From the NCBI GenBank assembly GCA_016648135.1, contig JADDOH010023643.1:806001-870000 (forward strand): 64,000 nucleotides of DNA, read 5' to 3'. The position numbers and the translations under genes were made by a program. Position 1 is the stretch's first letter; each line of letters begins with the position of its first letter. Source of the stretch: Agrypnia vestita (lineage: Eukaryota; Arthropoda; Insecta; Trichoptera; Phryganeidae). Under the pieces are notes generated by a model. The model saw only the letters and a program-made list of their open reading frames with translations. It was not told where the DNA came from and searched no databases. Below, piece after piece: positions 11,271 through 23,049 of this stretch.

Positions 11271-11317
11271 CTTCCACAAACTTAATCACGAAAATTACGA
11301 AAAAAAAATGTTATTAT

Positions 11318-11440
11318 TATGTTCTGCAAGTTATTTTAAATATGACAACTGTTTCGGCTTACTAGGCCATTATAAAATAGTGGATATATCACGCTGTCGT
11401 ATTTAAAATAACGAATTACGCATACTTGCAGAACTTAATA
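11318..11440. repeat. Inverted-repeat element, arms around GTTCTGCAAGT
   Basis: The left segment 'gttctgcaagttattttaaa' at about 11320 is matched, inverted, by 'atttaaaataacg' and 'acttgcagaac' at about 11400-11433. The minus strand of the interior shows GGCC, loop, GGCC-type pairing followed by GAAAC (11351-11372), a variant of the hammerhead-like motif. Confidence 0.55.
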
Positions 11441-11929
11441 ATAATATTTATCAAAATTTAATTTTTTTTAAATTTCATTAAAAATAAACACGGAGTTCTA
11501 TAAACTAAACACAAAACCACAAATAAATTTAAAAACATTCCGGCTTCATTTATAAATATTAATTACAATGATATATCAAATTATTGTGCTCGATATGATG
11601 CTACAAACAATTTTAAACAGATAAATATTTTTATGTGATTTTCCGCATTGAATTCGGCAAGTCTAATTTGTTTGTCTGGCAATGTTACAATGTGAACGGA
11701 ATTGCGAGCAAATGAATTATTCGAGGAATTTAGCGAGAATCCTAAACACAAAATTATTGCAATCAGAACAATGAAACTATAATACCGCAGACCAAATTAA
11801 TCTAACCGAGATTAGAATATTATCCGCTAGAGATATATTTTAATGAAGAGCTGTTATGATTTGGTAGAGGTATATCAATACGTACATATACAATACAACT
11901 AAATTCTTATAATATTTTAATTATAAATA

Positions 11930-12060
11930 AATTAAAAAATATTGATTATTTTATTTGTACACATCTACTTTTATGTGAGTTTTTTTTCACCAACATGTTT
12001 CAGAAATTACCATTCCATCATCAGGGAATAATCAATATTTTTTAAAAATGTCAATCTACA
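11930..12060 (-). repeat. Short element with hammerhead-like motif
   Basis: On the minus strand CCCTGATGATGG is followed by a weak hairpin and GAAACATGTTGGTG (11997-12026). A direct relative of this arrangement is the plus-strand copy at 31214-31245 (GAAACATGTTGA). Flanking sequence is AT-rich with short inverted blocks ('caatatttttta'). Confidence 0.55.
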
Positions 12061-12739
12061 ATGTCGCTCAATCAATTGAAAAAATATAAATTAATTATTT
12101 TTCTTCTTATCGTTAATCTTCTTCAATCCGCTCTAAAGTAAATCTTAATACAAATAATATATAAACAATAAGATTTTTAACAATATTTTTATATGTAGGT
12201 ATGTTCTAAGAACACTGTTACCGGATTTTGTCCCCAGAGGGTGATTAAATAAGATTTTTATTTATATTACAACTTCGATGTAGATAAACATAAAATATTA
12301 TAAAATAATAATACCATAAAAGAGAATACCTATGTTTAGAAGAGGAGTATGCTGAAGTGATGTAATTTATGTTATGGCATGTATTAAATTGTTGCACTTA
12401 TATGTATAAAACTGTAAAAGATTACTAAGGCGTTGATAATAATAAATAAATACTTTTAACTTTTTGAAGAATATGTTTTCTTCTTCTGTATGAAGGCTTG
12501 AACTTTGTGGTGACATTATTATTAAAATAAGACACAAATTACTTTGTTTTCACCACTATATATAGTGCTGCGTACTTGCTATTTACTACCACATCTACTG
12601 GGACCTCTTGATAATGTATTAAAAAATAAAATATTTGCATTTAAATTGTGGTTCGTTAAGGATTTCCGAGAACGTATCGAACACGATTTTACAAGAAGCC
12701 ATTTTCAACAGTTGGATTTTTCAAGAGGTCGAGCGCTTC

Positions 12740-13060
12740 CCGCTGTCACTGTCACAGCTTCCAGATGATCGTCCGATTCACTCTGACAGGCGAATCTCGG
12801 CAGTGCACGTGGCTGCATAAAATGCAATAAAATAAGCGCGAGTGCAGCGATGCCTCGTGGCTCGCGCGCTTCCCGAGCGGTGGTGCAAATCTCAGACAGA
12901 TAAATCCAGACGTTGGACGCCGTCCAAGATCGTTAGGAGATTTCAAGGGAGGCTGGGCACACGACATGCTAAATACTCCGGATAACTCGGGAATGCATGT
13001 CCATAACAGCGGCGGTAATACTACGGCTTGGCTCAGACTGCACGTGTAATTATGTACGAG
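12740..13060. other. GC-normal unique island
   Basis: A patch of balanced composition with open frames on both strands (12635-12820 plus, 12752-12967 minus) but no recognisable domain. It ends just before the hAT element. Possibly conserved non-coding DNA. Confidence 0.25.
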
Positions 13061-13099
13061 GGAATACTATATAAAGATTACCACATATGCGGTAATCTT

Positions 13100-13865
13100 T
13101 AGAGATGCACCGAAATTCGTTTCACATTTTTCGTTTAAATCTGCCGAACTTCGTTTAAATCTACCGAAATTGGGTAGCTTTTTAATTAACTAGCTTTTGC
13201 GAGCGACTTCGTTCACGTAGACTTCGATTTCATCCTACAGAAACCTATTACTGGGATAAAAAGTATTCTTTGTGCTTTTCCAGACAATAATCTATCTCTG
13301 TGCCACATTTCATCCAGATTTGTTTAGTCGTTCTGGCGTGATTGAGTACCAAACATCTATCCAACCATCTAAACTTTCACTTATTAAATAACCTACCTAA
13401 AAACCTACTTATTTAATATTTCACGTAAATATTAAATAAGTAGGATTTAAATAAGAAATGGAATAGTGTAAAAAAAATTAATTTAAAATGAAATATAGAC
13501 AAAATGTTGATTTATAAGTAAATAGGTAACGTGTGAATGGATCAAGTTTTTTATTCTCTAGAAAAGAAACCACATCAAGTATGAACAATATATATGCTTT
13601 AATAAAATAAAATAGTCAATTTTAATATATAATATTCTATAACTATCCAGTTATATATACTATACGTTGTGCCGCTTAATTAATTAAAAAACACACAGTA
13701 AATAAACAATTACACGTGTTTTCGCGATGGCGATCTGACCTGTTCATCGGGCAAAAGCGCGCGTAATTTAACGAATCTCGGCCGAACTTCGGCTTCGGCA
13801 CATATTTAAACCGAACATTCGGCCGAATTCGACATTCGGCAGAACCCACATTCGGTGCAACACTA
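13100..13865. mobile_element. hAT-like non-autonomous element with 8-bp TSD
   Basis: The left end is TAGAGATGCACCGAA and the right end is the complement of TAGTGTTGCACCGAA. Subterminal regions are rich in TTCGG/CCGAA words, as in many hAT ends. The flanks are GTAATCTT (13092-13099) and GTATTCTT (13866-13873), an 8-bp duplication with one mismatch. No transposase is present. The interior holds a foreign repeat at 13186-13385. Confidence 0.75.
13186..13385 (+). repeat. Widespread insect repeat 'AGCTTTTGCnnGCGACTTCG', nested in hAT
   Basis: The sequence 'ctagcttttgcgagcgactt' followed by 'cgttcacgtagacttcg' and 'cagatttgtttagtcgttct' matches a repeat known from many insect genomes, thought to derive from non-LTR 3' regions. 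It lies within the hAT element, so the hAT is older or it acquired this segment. A related block starts at 43567. Confidence 0.55.
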
Positions 13866-13896
13866 GTATTCTTTATATAATCGACTAACATAAATA

Positions 13897-14240
13897 TTAG
13901 ATTGGTGCATAATTATCCGCGGTTTATTTAAATGCGTTTAATTGACATTTTTCATAATATAATTTTTCAATGAGTTTAGAAAATTGAAAACAAAAACTTG
14001 CTGGGCGATTTGGCGATCTCAACATAGTTTTCGGCGAAGGAACGTTTAGTGAAAGAGCATGCCGAGTATGGTTTGTATGTTGGTTCAGTAGTTGGCCGCC
14101 GGTTAACTATCCTCCGGTTATCTAAACGACGATTAACTATTCGCCGGAACATGGAAAGGCCAAAACTAACATGGGGCGACAATGTCTTCAACGAAACCTC
14201 AAATAAAAAAGGTCAACCGCTGAGAACTCTGGTATGACAC
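13897..14240 (+). pseudogene. mariner remnant (5' TIR plus HTH-coding piece)
   Basis: The start TTAGATTGGTGCATAATTAT is a close match to mariner TIRs (TTAGGTTGG...). About 140 bp downstream the plus strand encodes VFGEGTFSERACRVWF, the second helix-turn-helix segment of mariner transposase. Frame breaks follow. The catalytic DD34D region is absent and I could not locate the 3' TIR. Internally deleted and dead. Confidence 0.75.
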
Positions 14241-14325
14241 AAAATTTTAACCAAAATTTATTTTATTCGGCTACTATTTATTTCATATTTTTAAAATACA
14301 GAGGTATCATTACCAACTGCAAAAG

Positions 14326-14590
14326 ACTACAGATATCTCTAGCATAGTCCACTCAAATAAACGAAAGATTCTCAGATTTGTAACATATAGAATATTTAAA
14401 AATTTGACAATGTGTGGATGTTCTTACGATGGAATCGGTGAACGTTGCATTGTGTAGAGTGATTACTTTAGCCGGTTCATAGAGGTTGTAAGCCCCGAGC
14501 CATCGTATAAAAAAGACTTCCATGCTCGTTTCTCATATAAATAGCTTCGTCTCTGTGAGGCTTCTATAATTTATCTTAATTAATTAAACA
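14326..14590 (+). repeat. Dispersed repeat family G, copy 1
   Basis: Ordered blocks include 'aaagactacagatatctcta', 'tgtgtggatgttcttac', 'gttgcattgtgtag', 'gtgattactttagcc' and 'aaagacttccatgctcgttt'. They recur at 22799-23010 (nearly complete), 16405-16530 (3' half) and 30440-30615 (minus). It is a consistent family of about 250 bp, non-coding, class unknown. Confidence 0.7.
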
Positions 14591-14939
14591 TCCCTCTGGG
14601 GACAAATCCAGTAACTATGTTGTCAGAACAAACCTACATTTAAAAATATTGTTAACTTTGTGATATTTATTTTTTGGAGGTAAGTTTATACAACTCCATC
14701 ATTAATGTATGAAAATAAAAACACTTATTTTATTTTCATGTGTAACTTATTTAATAATTTCTTCATTCAAAGTGTTAAAATATTAAATTGAAGCCAAAAT
14801 TTTCACACAATAAAAATGTTTACAGTTGACAGATGTCTTGACAAACCTTTCTACATTGTTGAGTGATGGCGTAACACAATAGTAGATAATATTGTTATTT
14901 ATTACATCAAAATATAAATATTGTTATTTTCAAAATAGG

Positions 14940-15240
14940 TCGGAATATCCAGCCTATAGCTCACGAGAGCGGTCCAGTGAACAAGAATGCGCCCGAAGCG
15001 AGACGTCTCGCAGCATCCTTGAGAGGTCAAACACCATTCTCCGCTGGCCAGGACCTCGCTCGAGTTGATGGAAGATTCGTATTGGTCCAGATCGTAGATC
15101 AGACCGTCCCGCTCTCCCGCGGCGCGGGGAGAGAGACGGAATCCTCCCGATACTATCTGCATTTGTGGAAGATGGCCATCTCGTGAGTTATGGTCGAATT
15201 ACAGAAATAAACTGGCACCCGAGTCGGTGCTCAGCTCTGC
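14940..15240. other. Exon-like GC-rich island, unidentified
   Basis: The GC-rich island is open on both strands for 69-86 codons (14977-15186 plus, 14902-15162 minus). It is bounded on the plus strand by an acceptor-like 'caaaatag' at about 14938 and a donor-like 'cgtgagtta' at about 15182. The plus frame, read through, includes QTPFSAGQDLARVDGRFVLV. I recognise no family. It is one of the better exon candidates, but without homology this stays a guess. Confidence 0.3.
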
Positions 15241-15597
15241 AAGTCGAGCAAATCTGTTTGTGCACAGTGAAGCGGACTTTTGTAATGTTAGAAATCAATC
15301 TCAGGGAAATAAATAAAAATTATTTTTAATGTTTATAGAGTTAACTTTGTGGTTCTGCATAATTATTAATTTTAATTAATTATAAACTTTATATCTAACT
15401 AATGGGTTATTCGTGAAATTCAACTAGTTTTTAATTATATTGGCTGTAGTGTTCAGGCATTTCTTGATTTCTAATATTTCTAAGTTATCCAATCTAAGGT
15501 CTCTTTATTTATAGGTACAATCTCAATAACTGTGGCCACGCCCCCGTTCAAAAATTAACCTGTTTACCAAAATGGGTAATGGATAGTATGCGTCCGT

Positions 15598-15634
15598 CTT
15601 GATGAAGATACAGTGCTATCGAAACTTGTAGACG
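15598..15634 (+). other. Hammerhead-like structural motif
   Basis: CTTGATGAA is followed by GATA, a 6-nt loop, TATC, and then GAAACTTGTAGAC. The flanks contain inverted 'aactttgtgg'/'acaaagtt' type ends at 15340 and 15655, so it belongs to an inverted-repeat element. Confidence 0.6.
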
Positions 15635-15824
15635 TAAAGTCATTCCAAGTGGTTTATACAAAGTTTTTAATTAATTTAAATTAGTAAATAAGAAATAATT
15701 ACATAAAAGATGGTTCTTGTAGTTCAGTACCTAAGCATCCCATAAAAATAAAACAATAAAATACCTACGTACACAAGATTTGATCAAAAAATTCGCAGAA
15801 TTTCCGCTTTTCTCAAAAAATCAC

Positions 15825-15930
15825 TATTCATTCATCAATATTAATTTTAACCTCTTCGAAGTTATCCCCATCAGATGCAATACATTTATACCATCGCTTT
15901 TTCCATCTCTCCAATCTAGAAAATTTTCAG
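15825..15930 (-). pseudogene. mariner-like transposase C-terminal remnant
   Basis: The minus strand reads LERWKKRWYKCIASDGDNFE, followed by 13 more residues to a stop. The 'RW.KCI...GDYFE' ending is typical of the last residues of mariner-family transposases. The rest of the gene is not visible in the flanks. Relic only. Confidence 0.55.
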
Positions 15931-16404
15931 TATACATTGCGTTTAACTCCTAAAGCTATTCTGTCTTTATCTTCTCAATATATATTTCTAAAAAAATATA
16001 TTAAATAATTTTAAGATTGATTTTGATTTTTTTTGTTGTGACTAATTGATGCATAAGTAATTAATGTAAAGCTGAAATTCAAACAAAAGAAGACCGTCAT
16101 TTTTGACGGGTTATAAATGTTATATGATAGTGGTCAATACACAGTTGTTAAGATAACGCAAACCAAAGGGAATAGTGTAATGTTAATAATTCGGAAGGAT
16201 GTCATATTCACATAAAAAGGATTTTACTTTAAAAACTCTAAATAAAAAATATAGATATCTCATACCAACGGCGACATCTGTACGTATGGAAATAAAAAAT
16301 TTCAAACCATATAGGGCGATAATAAGAATACAACTCTCATATGGAACAAGATGTCCAAAGATATGTATAAACTTCCAATAAATTGATGGATGTGGTAGTA
16401 TATC

Positions 16405-16535
16405 ATGGGTGGAGTTGGTGAACATTAGATTGTGTAAGGTGATCACTTAAGCCAGCCGTGCGATAGGTCGTAAGCCCTATGAACACCCAAAGACTTCCAT
16501 ACCTACTTTCCTATAAAAACAAATGGATTTGTCTC
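16405..16535 (+). repeat. Dispersed repeat family G, 3' half
   Basis: It contains 'ggtgaacattagattgtgta', 'aggtgatcacttaagccag', 'ggtcgtaagccct' and 'aaagacttccata', in the same order as 14440-14560. Confidence 0.65.
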
Positions 16536-16539
16536 TATA

Positions 16540-17390
16540 AAAAAATCTTTAATATACTCGTATCTTGATTAATGTCACTGTTCCTAATAATATACCAAAT
16601 TGATATTACTAATAACCTTGAAAGCAGATGAACAAAAAATATAACGAATGTATTAAACGCCTTTCTACTCGTAAAACGAAACACTAAAATTAATGATGAA
16701 GACGAAGTCCGGAAATGAAGCATTTGGGTTTCGTTCTTACTTAAAAATTATGCTAAATTAGAATATATGCCTTTACAGACAACTTATGATTTTTGTATTG
16801 AAATGTTATATTGTATTATCTCTTTTGTAATACTTATTTTCCATATATCCTTTACCTATATTATATTGTAATGCGAGGAATGTATTACGATGTACATAAT
16901 AACAATCATTTAATCCAGAAACGGAGAGCTTATTGAACAAAACAATCGAATATATTCCAAAACAAAGATTTCAAAGACAAAGCTTCGAAGTTTCTCTCAA
17001 TAAATTATTTACTATCGGAACAGAATTATTGTGTGCCATGTAATATTGTATATACATCTTATGTAAGCAGCTATCTATGATCAGTCTCAATTTCAAAATT
17101 TGATCGATTGTATTTAATACAAACATATGATATTTGATTCTTTAATAAATAATTTCATCGATTATACATAAAGTGTATTTTTTTAATAAATTAATGGCGT
17201 GTCACTACAATAGTATTATTTTACACGACTTTTTTCGCTATAAGAGCTACCTAGCCTCTGCACAGGTATTTCAAATCATCATAAAAAGCGCGTGATTAAT
17301 CATTAAGGAGTCGGTGTTTAAAATATCAACCGCGATATGTTGTATGCACAAAAAATGTTAAAAGAAAAAAGGCCGATCGACTAGAATGCG
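16540..17390. other. AT-rich stretch, nothing recognised
   Basis: Very AT-rich DNA with scattered short open frames on both strands. I see no motif, repeat copy or structured signal I can support. Confidence 0.4.
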
Positions 17391-17392
17391 AT

Positions 17393-17742
17393 CACTATAA
17401 CTTGGCGTGCGAGGGAGGGCGTTACTGTCGCGTAACAGAAGTTGCCAGGGTGTAAATTTATTACACAATACAAATAATGTACAGAATGGCGGCCGTTCTA
17501 TCTGTCAAACTGTCAGACGGTAATATCGGTTCATTATTTGTTTTTTCATTGGCAATTGTTCTTGCACCATCCCGGACGGTTTAGGATGTTTTGGACATAA
17601 TAATTCAGCGTATATTGGTAATCAAGATGTCACAGCTCCCGAGCAAATACAAAATTGAACTGAATGACAGGGCGAGGGGTTACCGCCGGGTGCGGGCGGG
17701 GCGGGTTTTAGTTCCAAAGCCGCCGCACGCCAAGTTATTGTG
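17393..17742. mobile_element. TIR element 'CACTATAACTTGGCGTGCG', copy 1
   Basis: The ends are inverted copies of CACTATAACTTGGCGTGCG, with the right end at about 17724-17742. The interior is GC-rich compared with its flanks. The second copy at 26740-27541 shares blocks such as 'gtcacagctcccgagcaaat' and 'ggcgaggggttaccgccggg'. In both copies a frame starting MSQLPSKYKI continues as RARGYRR.RAG.VLV, so a small coding relic is possible. I cannot assign the superfamily. Confidence 0.65.
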
Positions 17743-18127
17743 GTCAAGCAATACAGATAATATCGAGTAGGTATCATGTCGTCTGCGAGGAATGCTTGAT
17801 TCACCGTTGATTTTGTTGAGGTGTGTCGTTTACGTGAGTGAAAAATGATGAGTTCTGGGGACCGTACCTTGGGGGAATCCAAATACACCTGTTGGTGGAT
17901 TACTTGCAGATTCATTTGATCTGATTATCTGGGGTATATTCGGTGAGTGGCTTTTTACCCGTTTGGGGCCGTTTGGTCAGTCCCGTTCTCTTTTGGTTCT
18001 GATACGAGTTGTTCGCGGGAGATACTGTCGAGTACCTACCTCCCTCGAATCGATGAAGATACCTGTACAATAACTCGATTTGTTCAATTCATTTTACATG
18101 ACGGTGAATGTTTTGCGGTTGCAGCTT

Positions 18128-18430
18128 GTGTGCATATTCCCCCAGTGAAGCTGAATGGGTTCTCATTTATTGTAGAATTGTCTTTTGTGATTGAGTTTGG
18201 TCTCTTTTGACTACTTATTCTACATTATTATTAACTTGACTATATTGTATTATTAATTGAGATTTTTGATATATTAGATAAATAATATATCACCTATATG
18301 ATTTTAGGTGGTTATCTCTCACCACACACAAGAATCGTAATTCTTTTTGGTGAGATATACCCATACAAAAAAATTGTATTGTAAATATTTTTAAGGTAAC
18401 TTTGTAATAAAATATTATATATAGTTTTAA
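18128..18430 (+). repeat. Dispersed repeat family K, copy 1
   Basis: It shares with 54587-54890 the ordered blocks 'acatattcccccagtgaa', 'gggttctcatttattgt', 'aataatatatcacct' and the hairpin 'ctcaccacacacaagaat' to 'ttctttttggtgaga'. It ends in an A/T-rich tail. The consistent orientation and AT-rich 3' end suggest a retroposed family. A frame upstream (17947-18210) runs into it but has no recognisable product. Confidence 0.65.
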
Positions 18431-18728
18431 TTAAATATATATAAAATAAATAAAAAAATTAAAAATGTTATTCACATGAAAGCGTTGAATAGATGAGCAA
18501 TCTGCAGAAGTCTACATTACAATGATTCAATGACTTCATCATTGTCATTCTATTGTTAGTCGAAGGCCTCAACGTTCTTCTCCCCAAATTTCATTGATGG
18601 TCGATAATTTCGTCTATTAGGCTTTGGGCGTCCTCTAGATTGTTTTTTTATTACTATTAAAAATATTATTTGTCCTTTGACCATCTCTAGGTCATGTAGT
18701 ATGGCTGCGCATTTGCAATTATGCCTTT

Positions 18729-18763
18729 CAGCAGTGATAATGATTGCATCATTATCACTGCTG
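18729..18763. repeat. Perfect 16-bp-arm palindrome
   Basis: CAGCAGTGATAATGAT and its exact complement are separated by TGC. No tail or T-run follows, so it is not a terminator. Probably the fused ends of a small fold-back element. Confidence 0.75.
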
Positions 18764-18789
18764 TCATATTCAATAAATTATTCGTAAAA

Positions 18790-20009
18790 TTAAACTGGTT
18801 ATTAATTATATTACATTTAGTGTTGAGGTTAAGAAACTTTGATTTCTAACGTCTCTAATATAGGTTATCTAACCTAAGGCCTATATTATTTATAAGTAGA
18901 ATATCTGGGCGCGACGCGCGGGGATGAAATACGGAATAAAGAGATGACTGGTCGGGGATGATAGAGTGTGGATGCTAAATGAAATGTGAACTGTATTTCG
19001 ATAAGGGAAGAAAAGGAAACATGAAGAATAAACGAACTCACCACACTAAAGTTTCCTTTTCCTTCTGGTTTCACTGCGATGATGAACTTGAAGCACTTTA
19101 CACACTTCTACGACACAAAGTACTTCAGGCTCGACGATAACTTTGACAATTCTCTTGACAGGAAAACAGCGAATGATGCTGCTCACATGGAGGTAGTTTT
19201 TCGTCTATTTTAGGTACATGGCGAAGGGAAGGAAAGAGAGGGGGGTCGAAGTCATATGCTGGATTCGCATCATGAGAAACAAAACGCCTAGGAATAAGCA
19301 AATACGGATCAATGTATGTCCAGTCTCTAAAATATGGTTTGCGATTTTTGAGAAATTATACGGTTTAAACAAACGAGACGCCATTTCGTTTTAATAATGT
19401 ATTCAATTAGAAGTATTCTCAATTTTTTACTATTCTTTGACCCATACGTCTCATTTCATGTCTCTTCGAGTGATTTCCAATATATATATTTTCGTATCCC
19501 TTTGTTTTACTCAAAGTATGCGCTGGTTTTCACCTGAATAAATCGTCTAACTTGATTTTTTGTTATAACAGTCAAATCTGTTTTAGATATATTTTCTGCA
19601 TACATTGTCTGAGCGGCTTCACGCGAATTTTCATCTCCGATTCGACCCGTCTTTTCGTTTAACAGCATCTTAAATCAAACGTGATGATAGTGATCTACAC
19701 TTGTTTATTTACAAAGTCATGTGGGCCTCATCAAAGAAGAGTCTGCAGTCCAGTATACAAGATTGTTACTTAATGAAGATTTATGCACACGATGATGGGC
19801 TATAAGTACCCAAATGCAGAAAAATTGTTTAACCCTCAAAGAACCTGGCAAATAGCAAGTAAAATCATATTCAAATATCTTGGTGCGACCACCATAATAC
19901 ATGGGAGTATGCTATGTAAAGTCAAGAACCGAGCACAAATAGGTTGGCACAAAATGAGTCAACTGGGGTAATATACAACAAAAGGTTTTCTCTTATATCA
20001 AAAAGCTAA
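18790..20009. other. Gene-free stretch
   Basis: Mixed sequence with no supported gene or repeat copy. A segment at 19720-19970 is open for about 62 codons on each strand but shows no motif. Confidence 0.35.
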
Positions 20010-20325
20010 ATGAAAAAAAATAACCCATAGTTTTATTATACTCCCTTTCTTATTTACTAGTTGAAACAGGTTTGGCGCTTACCCCACACGTTGGGCTTGA
20101 CTCGGGCAACGCTACGAAAGGGAGTAATAAAAAATTTCGAAAAATACAAAATTATACTATAATTATTAATTTTTTAAACGAAAATTTGTTAGATCATTTA
20201 TATCGTCGCCGCGAGTCTGCCTGCAAAGTTTCAGCTCGAGTGGATCAAGGGAAAAGGGTTAAAAATCGATCCAAAGTTTTTTCGACAGACAAGCAAGCAG
20301 ATGCTACTAGTTAAAAGAGAGTAAA
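20010..20325 (+). repeat. Dispersed repeat family D, copy 2
   Basis: It pairs with 7920-8275. An 80-codon frame here (20072-20314) is not conserved in the other copy, so it is unlikely to be real. Confidence 0.65.
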
Positions 20326-20329
20326 AACG

Positions 20330-21925
20330 GTCATGATGAATAATCATCATGAATAATCTCTACACTGTAAATGCCAAATCCATCAATAATATATACAAAA
20401 AACGGTGGTCAGATCAGCAATGATGTATAAAACTAAATGTTAGCCATTGAGGCACAAGACGGAGTAATTTCTCCGGCGGTCATTAGTCGTCTTCAGATTG
20501 GGACTATTTGAGAAACAACCAAAGTACAAGGTCCACGTCCAACGAAAGGACGTGTCTACGAATCGGCTGCTTCTCATAGGTGCACAGATATAGACGAATA
20601 AAGTACCGGACCTAGTAGTCCTAGTGGCACTGTGTGTAAAATAAAAGTGAGGAGAATGTGGAAAATTTTTAAAATTAGAATAATATCCTTCAAATAAGAA
20701 TTTCTTTGTATTTTCCAATCACCTAATTGAAAATTAACGTTAACTTTTCAAATAACAATACCATTTATCCACTGATTTTCATGTTCTCTTTCAAGTAGCC
20801 TACTACCTTTCAGGTTAGTTTTCTTACTCTCTTATGGATGATACGTCAAGGCAGACTATAAACTTCTACGATTAGGCGAACTTGGTTCGTTAAAGAGGTT
20901 CACAGGTTAGCAGTTGCCGAGTAGATGACGAGGAAGGATAAAGAAGACCCTGATCCATAAACTCTGGATTCAGTGTTATTAAACCTGATTGCTGAGATCG
21001 AACAGAGTGGATATGGAGTGTAAAAAGTGTATTGGCACAAAATGTTAGAGATGGAGCAAATTCTGAGAGGACTCAAGGTGCTGATGATGGATTATCCTCA
21101 GACCCGACGGTGAAATTATGATACTCTGCAAAATGGTAGCGAACAACGATGATACGTGAAGAAGAATACAACGACTGATGGCAATGATGTTGTTAAATTC
21201 TTATACATATAAACTTGAAAATAAATTGAAATAAAATTCAATATTAATGGGGTGTATATATTTATATAAGAAAAAAATGTAGTATATTTGGCTGAAGATA
21301 ATAAAATTACGGCTGCAATGCAGAAACGATGGGATTAAAAGGGCTGAAACCGACAGAAGAAAGCCAGATGTAAAATTTTATAATACTTTAAAGACCTAAA
21401 AGCCAAACGCTAACAGTTAAGAGGCCATAAAAAGAGCGGATCTTCGCCTCCGACCAGCTCGACTAACAGTCGATCATGAAAATATTCCATAAAGTTAATA
21501 AGCGGTTCACGATGTAATGCGTACTGGGTACGTTCAAGAACAGACGTGCATTAACGTCGGCATCTGGCTTTATGTAATACGATATAATGCAACAGTATAT
21601 TCGTATGAGAAGTCGATAGAAAAAGGTACTCGGATGGATAAGGCCAGTTTCTTAATCGAAACTAAGATTAAACGTGATTCTTAAAAAAAATGGCGATTGC
21701 GAATAACACAAACAAAAAGGTGTATAAAAATGGTTGTTTATTGATGAGTATAAAGACATTAGGTATTTTAGAAAGAAAAAAAAGTGGGAAATATATTCCC
21801 ACTATCCTAATAGCGTTTAACTAATTTATTACAAAGTTCAATGACTGATAATCAAAAAATATAGCAAACAAAACAATAATCATGTAAAAAAGACGGAAAC
21901 CAGAAAGTGCAACAAAAAAAGTGTT
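20330..21925. other. Gene-free stretch
   Basis: I see no supported gene. A pyrimidine-rich 'ctactacctttcag' abuts 'gttagttt' at about 20807 on the plus strand, a weak juxtaposed 3'/5' splice-site match. The rest is unremarkable. Confidence 0.35.
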
Positions 21926-21929
21926 GAAG

Positions 21930-22105
21930 GCAACAGGAATAGAGGGCGTCCGCGAAAGACCTGGCACGATCAGATACTACAAGCATTTGAGGATGGCCTT
22001 GTTAAAAGCCGCAACAACCGTAGAACTTAGCCAGGATAAAAGAGTGTGGCGTTCAATCCTCTCTGCCTACCCCTGCAGGGAAATGGCGTAATAGTTAGTT
22101 AGTCA
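21930..22105 (+). pseudogene. RTE-like 3' remnant, internally deleted (copy 4)
   Basis: The plus strand carries 'aggaatagagggcgtccgcg' (RNRGRPR), then KTWHDQILQAFEDG and the end block 'cctctctgcctacccctgca' followed by a GTTAGTTAG tail. About 50 bp encoding the CMRRCMNVAEA region are missing relative to the copy at 42352-43019. Dead fragment. Confidence 0.8.
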
Positions 22106-22798
22106 GCAACAAAAAAATTATTCTTATTCCACATCGCATGACATGTTCAGTACCTTGAAGCATTTTTTGCGCATAACGGAACTTAATATCATTAGCACAT
22201 GTTTGACATTTTGTATTCTTTTTTAATAGCTATTAATATTATATGAAATATAATCATAAATATATTACAGCAAAAAAATAAAGCTTTACAGTAATTTTTA
22301 ATAGCAAGTTCGGGCAAAAAAATATTTGAATGATGATAATGAAATTTTTTGGGAAATTTTGACATATAAAAAGTGACATTAACTAACTTTAACGAAAATT
22401 TAAAAATAGGAGACATCACCACACAGTAGCTACTGGCTATTTGAAACAAGGAGGTTATGACATAATAAAATAAATAACAGCAGACTTCAAAGACAACAAA
22501 GTAAAATACTTAAAATGGTTTACAACTTTAACTACTTCACACTGACTGAAATGTTTTACTGAACTTAGCAACTCAGTGTCAATAACATAACAAATATTGA
22601 AATCTTAAAACTTGTTCAAAAGCTTGCTAACGGCGAAATACAAGACGCAGACATAAAATTATACAAAACACATAAAAACCATAAAAATTATACAAAAACC
22701 ACTTTATTTCAGCCAGAAGAAAAATACAAAAACCTCGACTTATTTGCAAATGATTAAAATTATACGATAAAAAATAAGTGAAACTACTTGTTCATGAG

Positions 22799-23010
22799 AA
22801 AAGACTATAGATGTCTCTAACACAGTCACTTCAAATAAACGAAAGGTTTTCAGAGATTATAGAACATATATAGAACTTTCAAAATGTGGATAATGTGTGG
22901 ATGTTCTTACAATGGAATTGGTGAAAGTTGCATTGTGTAGTGATAACATAAGCCAGCTCACACGGGTCGTAAGCCTTGTGCCATCAAATAAAAAGACTTC
23001 CAAACATGTA
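22799..23010 (+). repeat. Dispersed repeat family G, copy 2
   Basis: It is nearly collinear with 14326-14560, including 'aaacgaaaggttttcaga' and 'gtgtggatgttcttacaatg'. It ends at 'aaaagacttccaaacatg'. Confidence 0.7.
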
Positions 23011-23049
23011 TCTTAATTAATTATATTGAATTTGTTTGCTTTTGGTTAT

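Noticed and set aside
15214..15230. Hairpin GGCACCCGAGTCGGTGC resembling the last hairpin of the SpCas9 tracrRNA/sgRNA scaffold
   Set aside because: It has one extra C in the stem-loop, lacks every other scaffold hairpin, and no CRISPR repeat or cas gene exists in this eukaryotic window. It is a chance match.
20072..20314. 80-codon frame in family D
   Set aside because: The frame is broken in the other copy (7920-8275).
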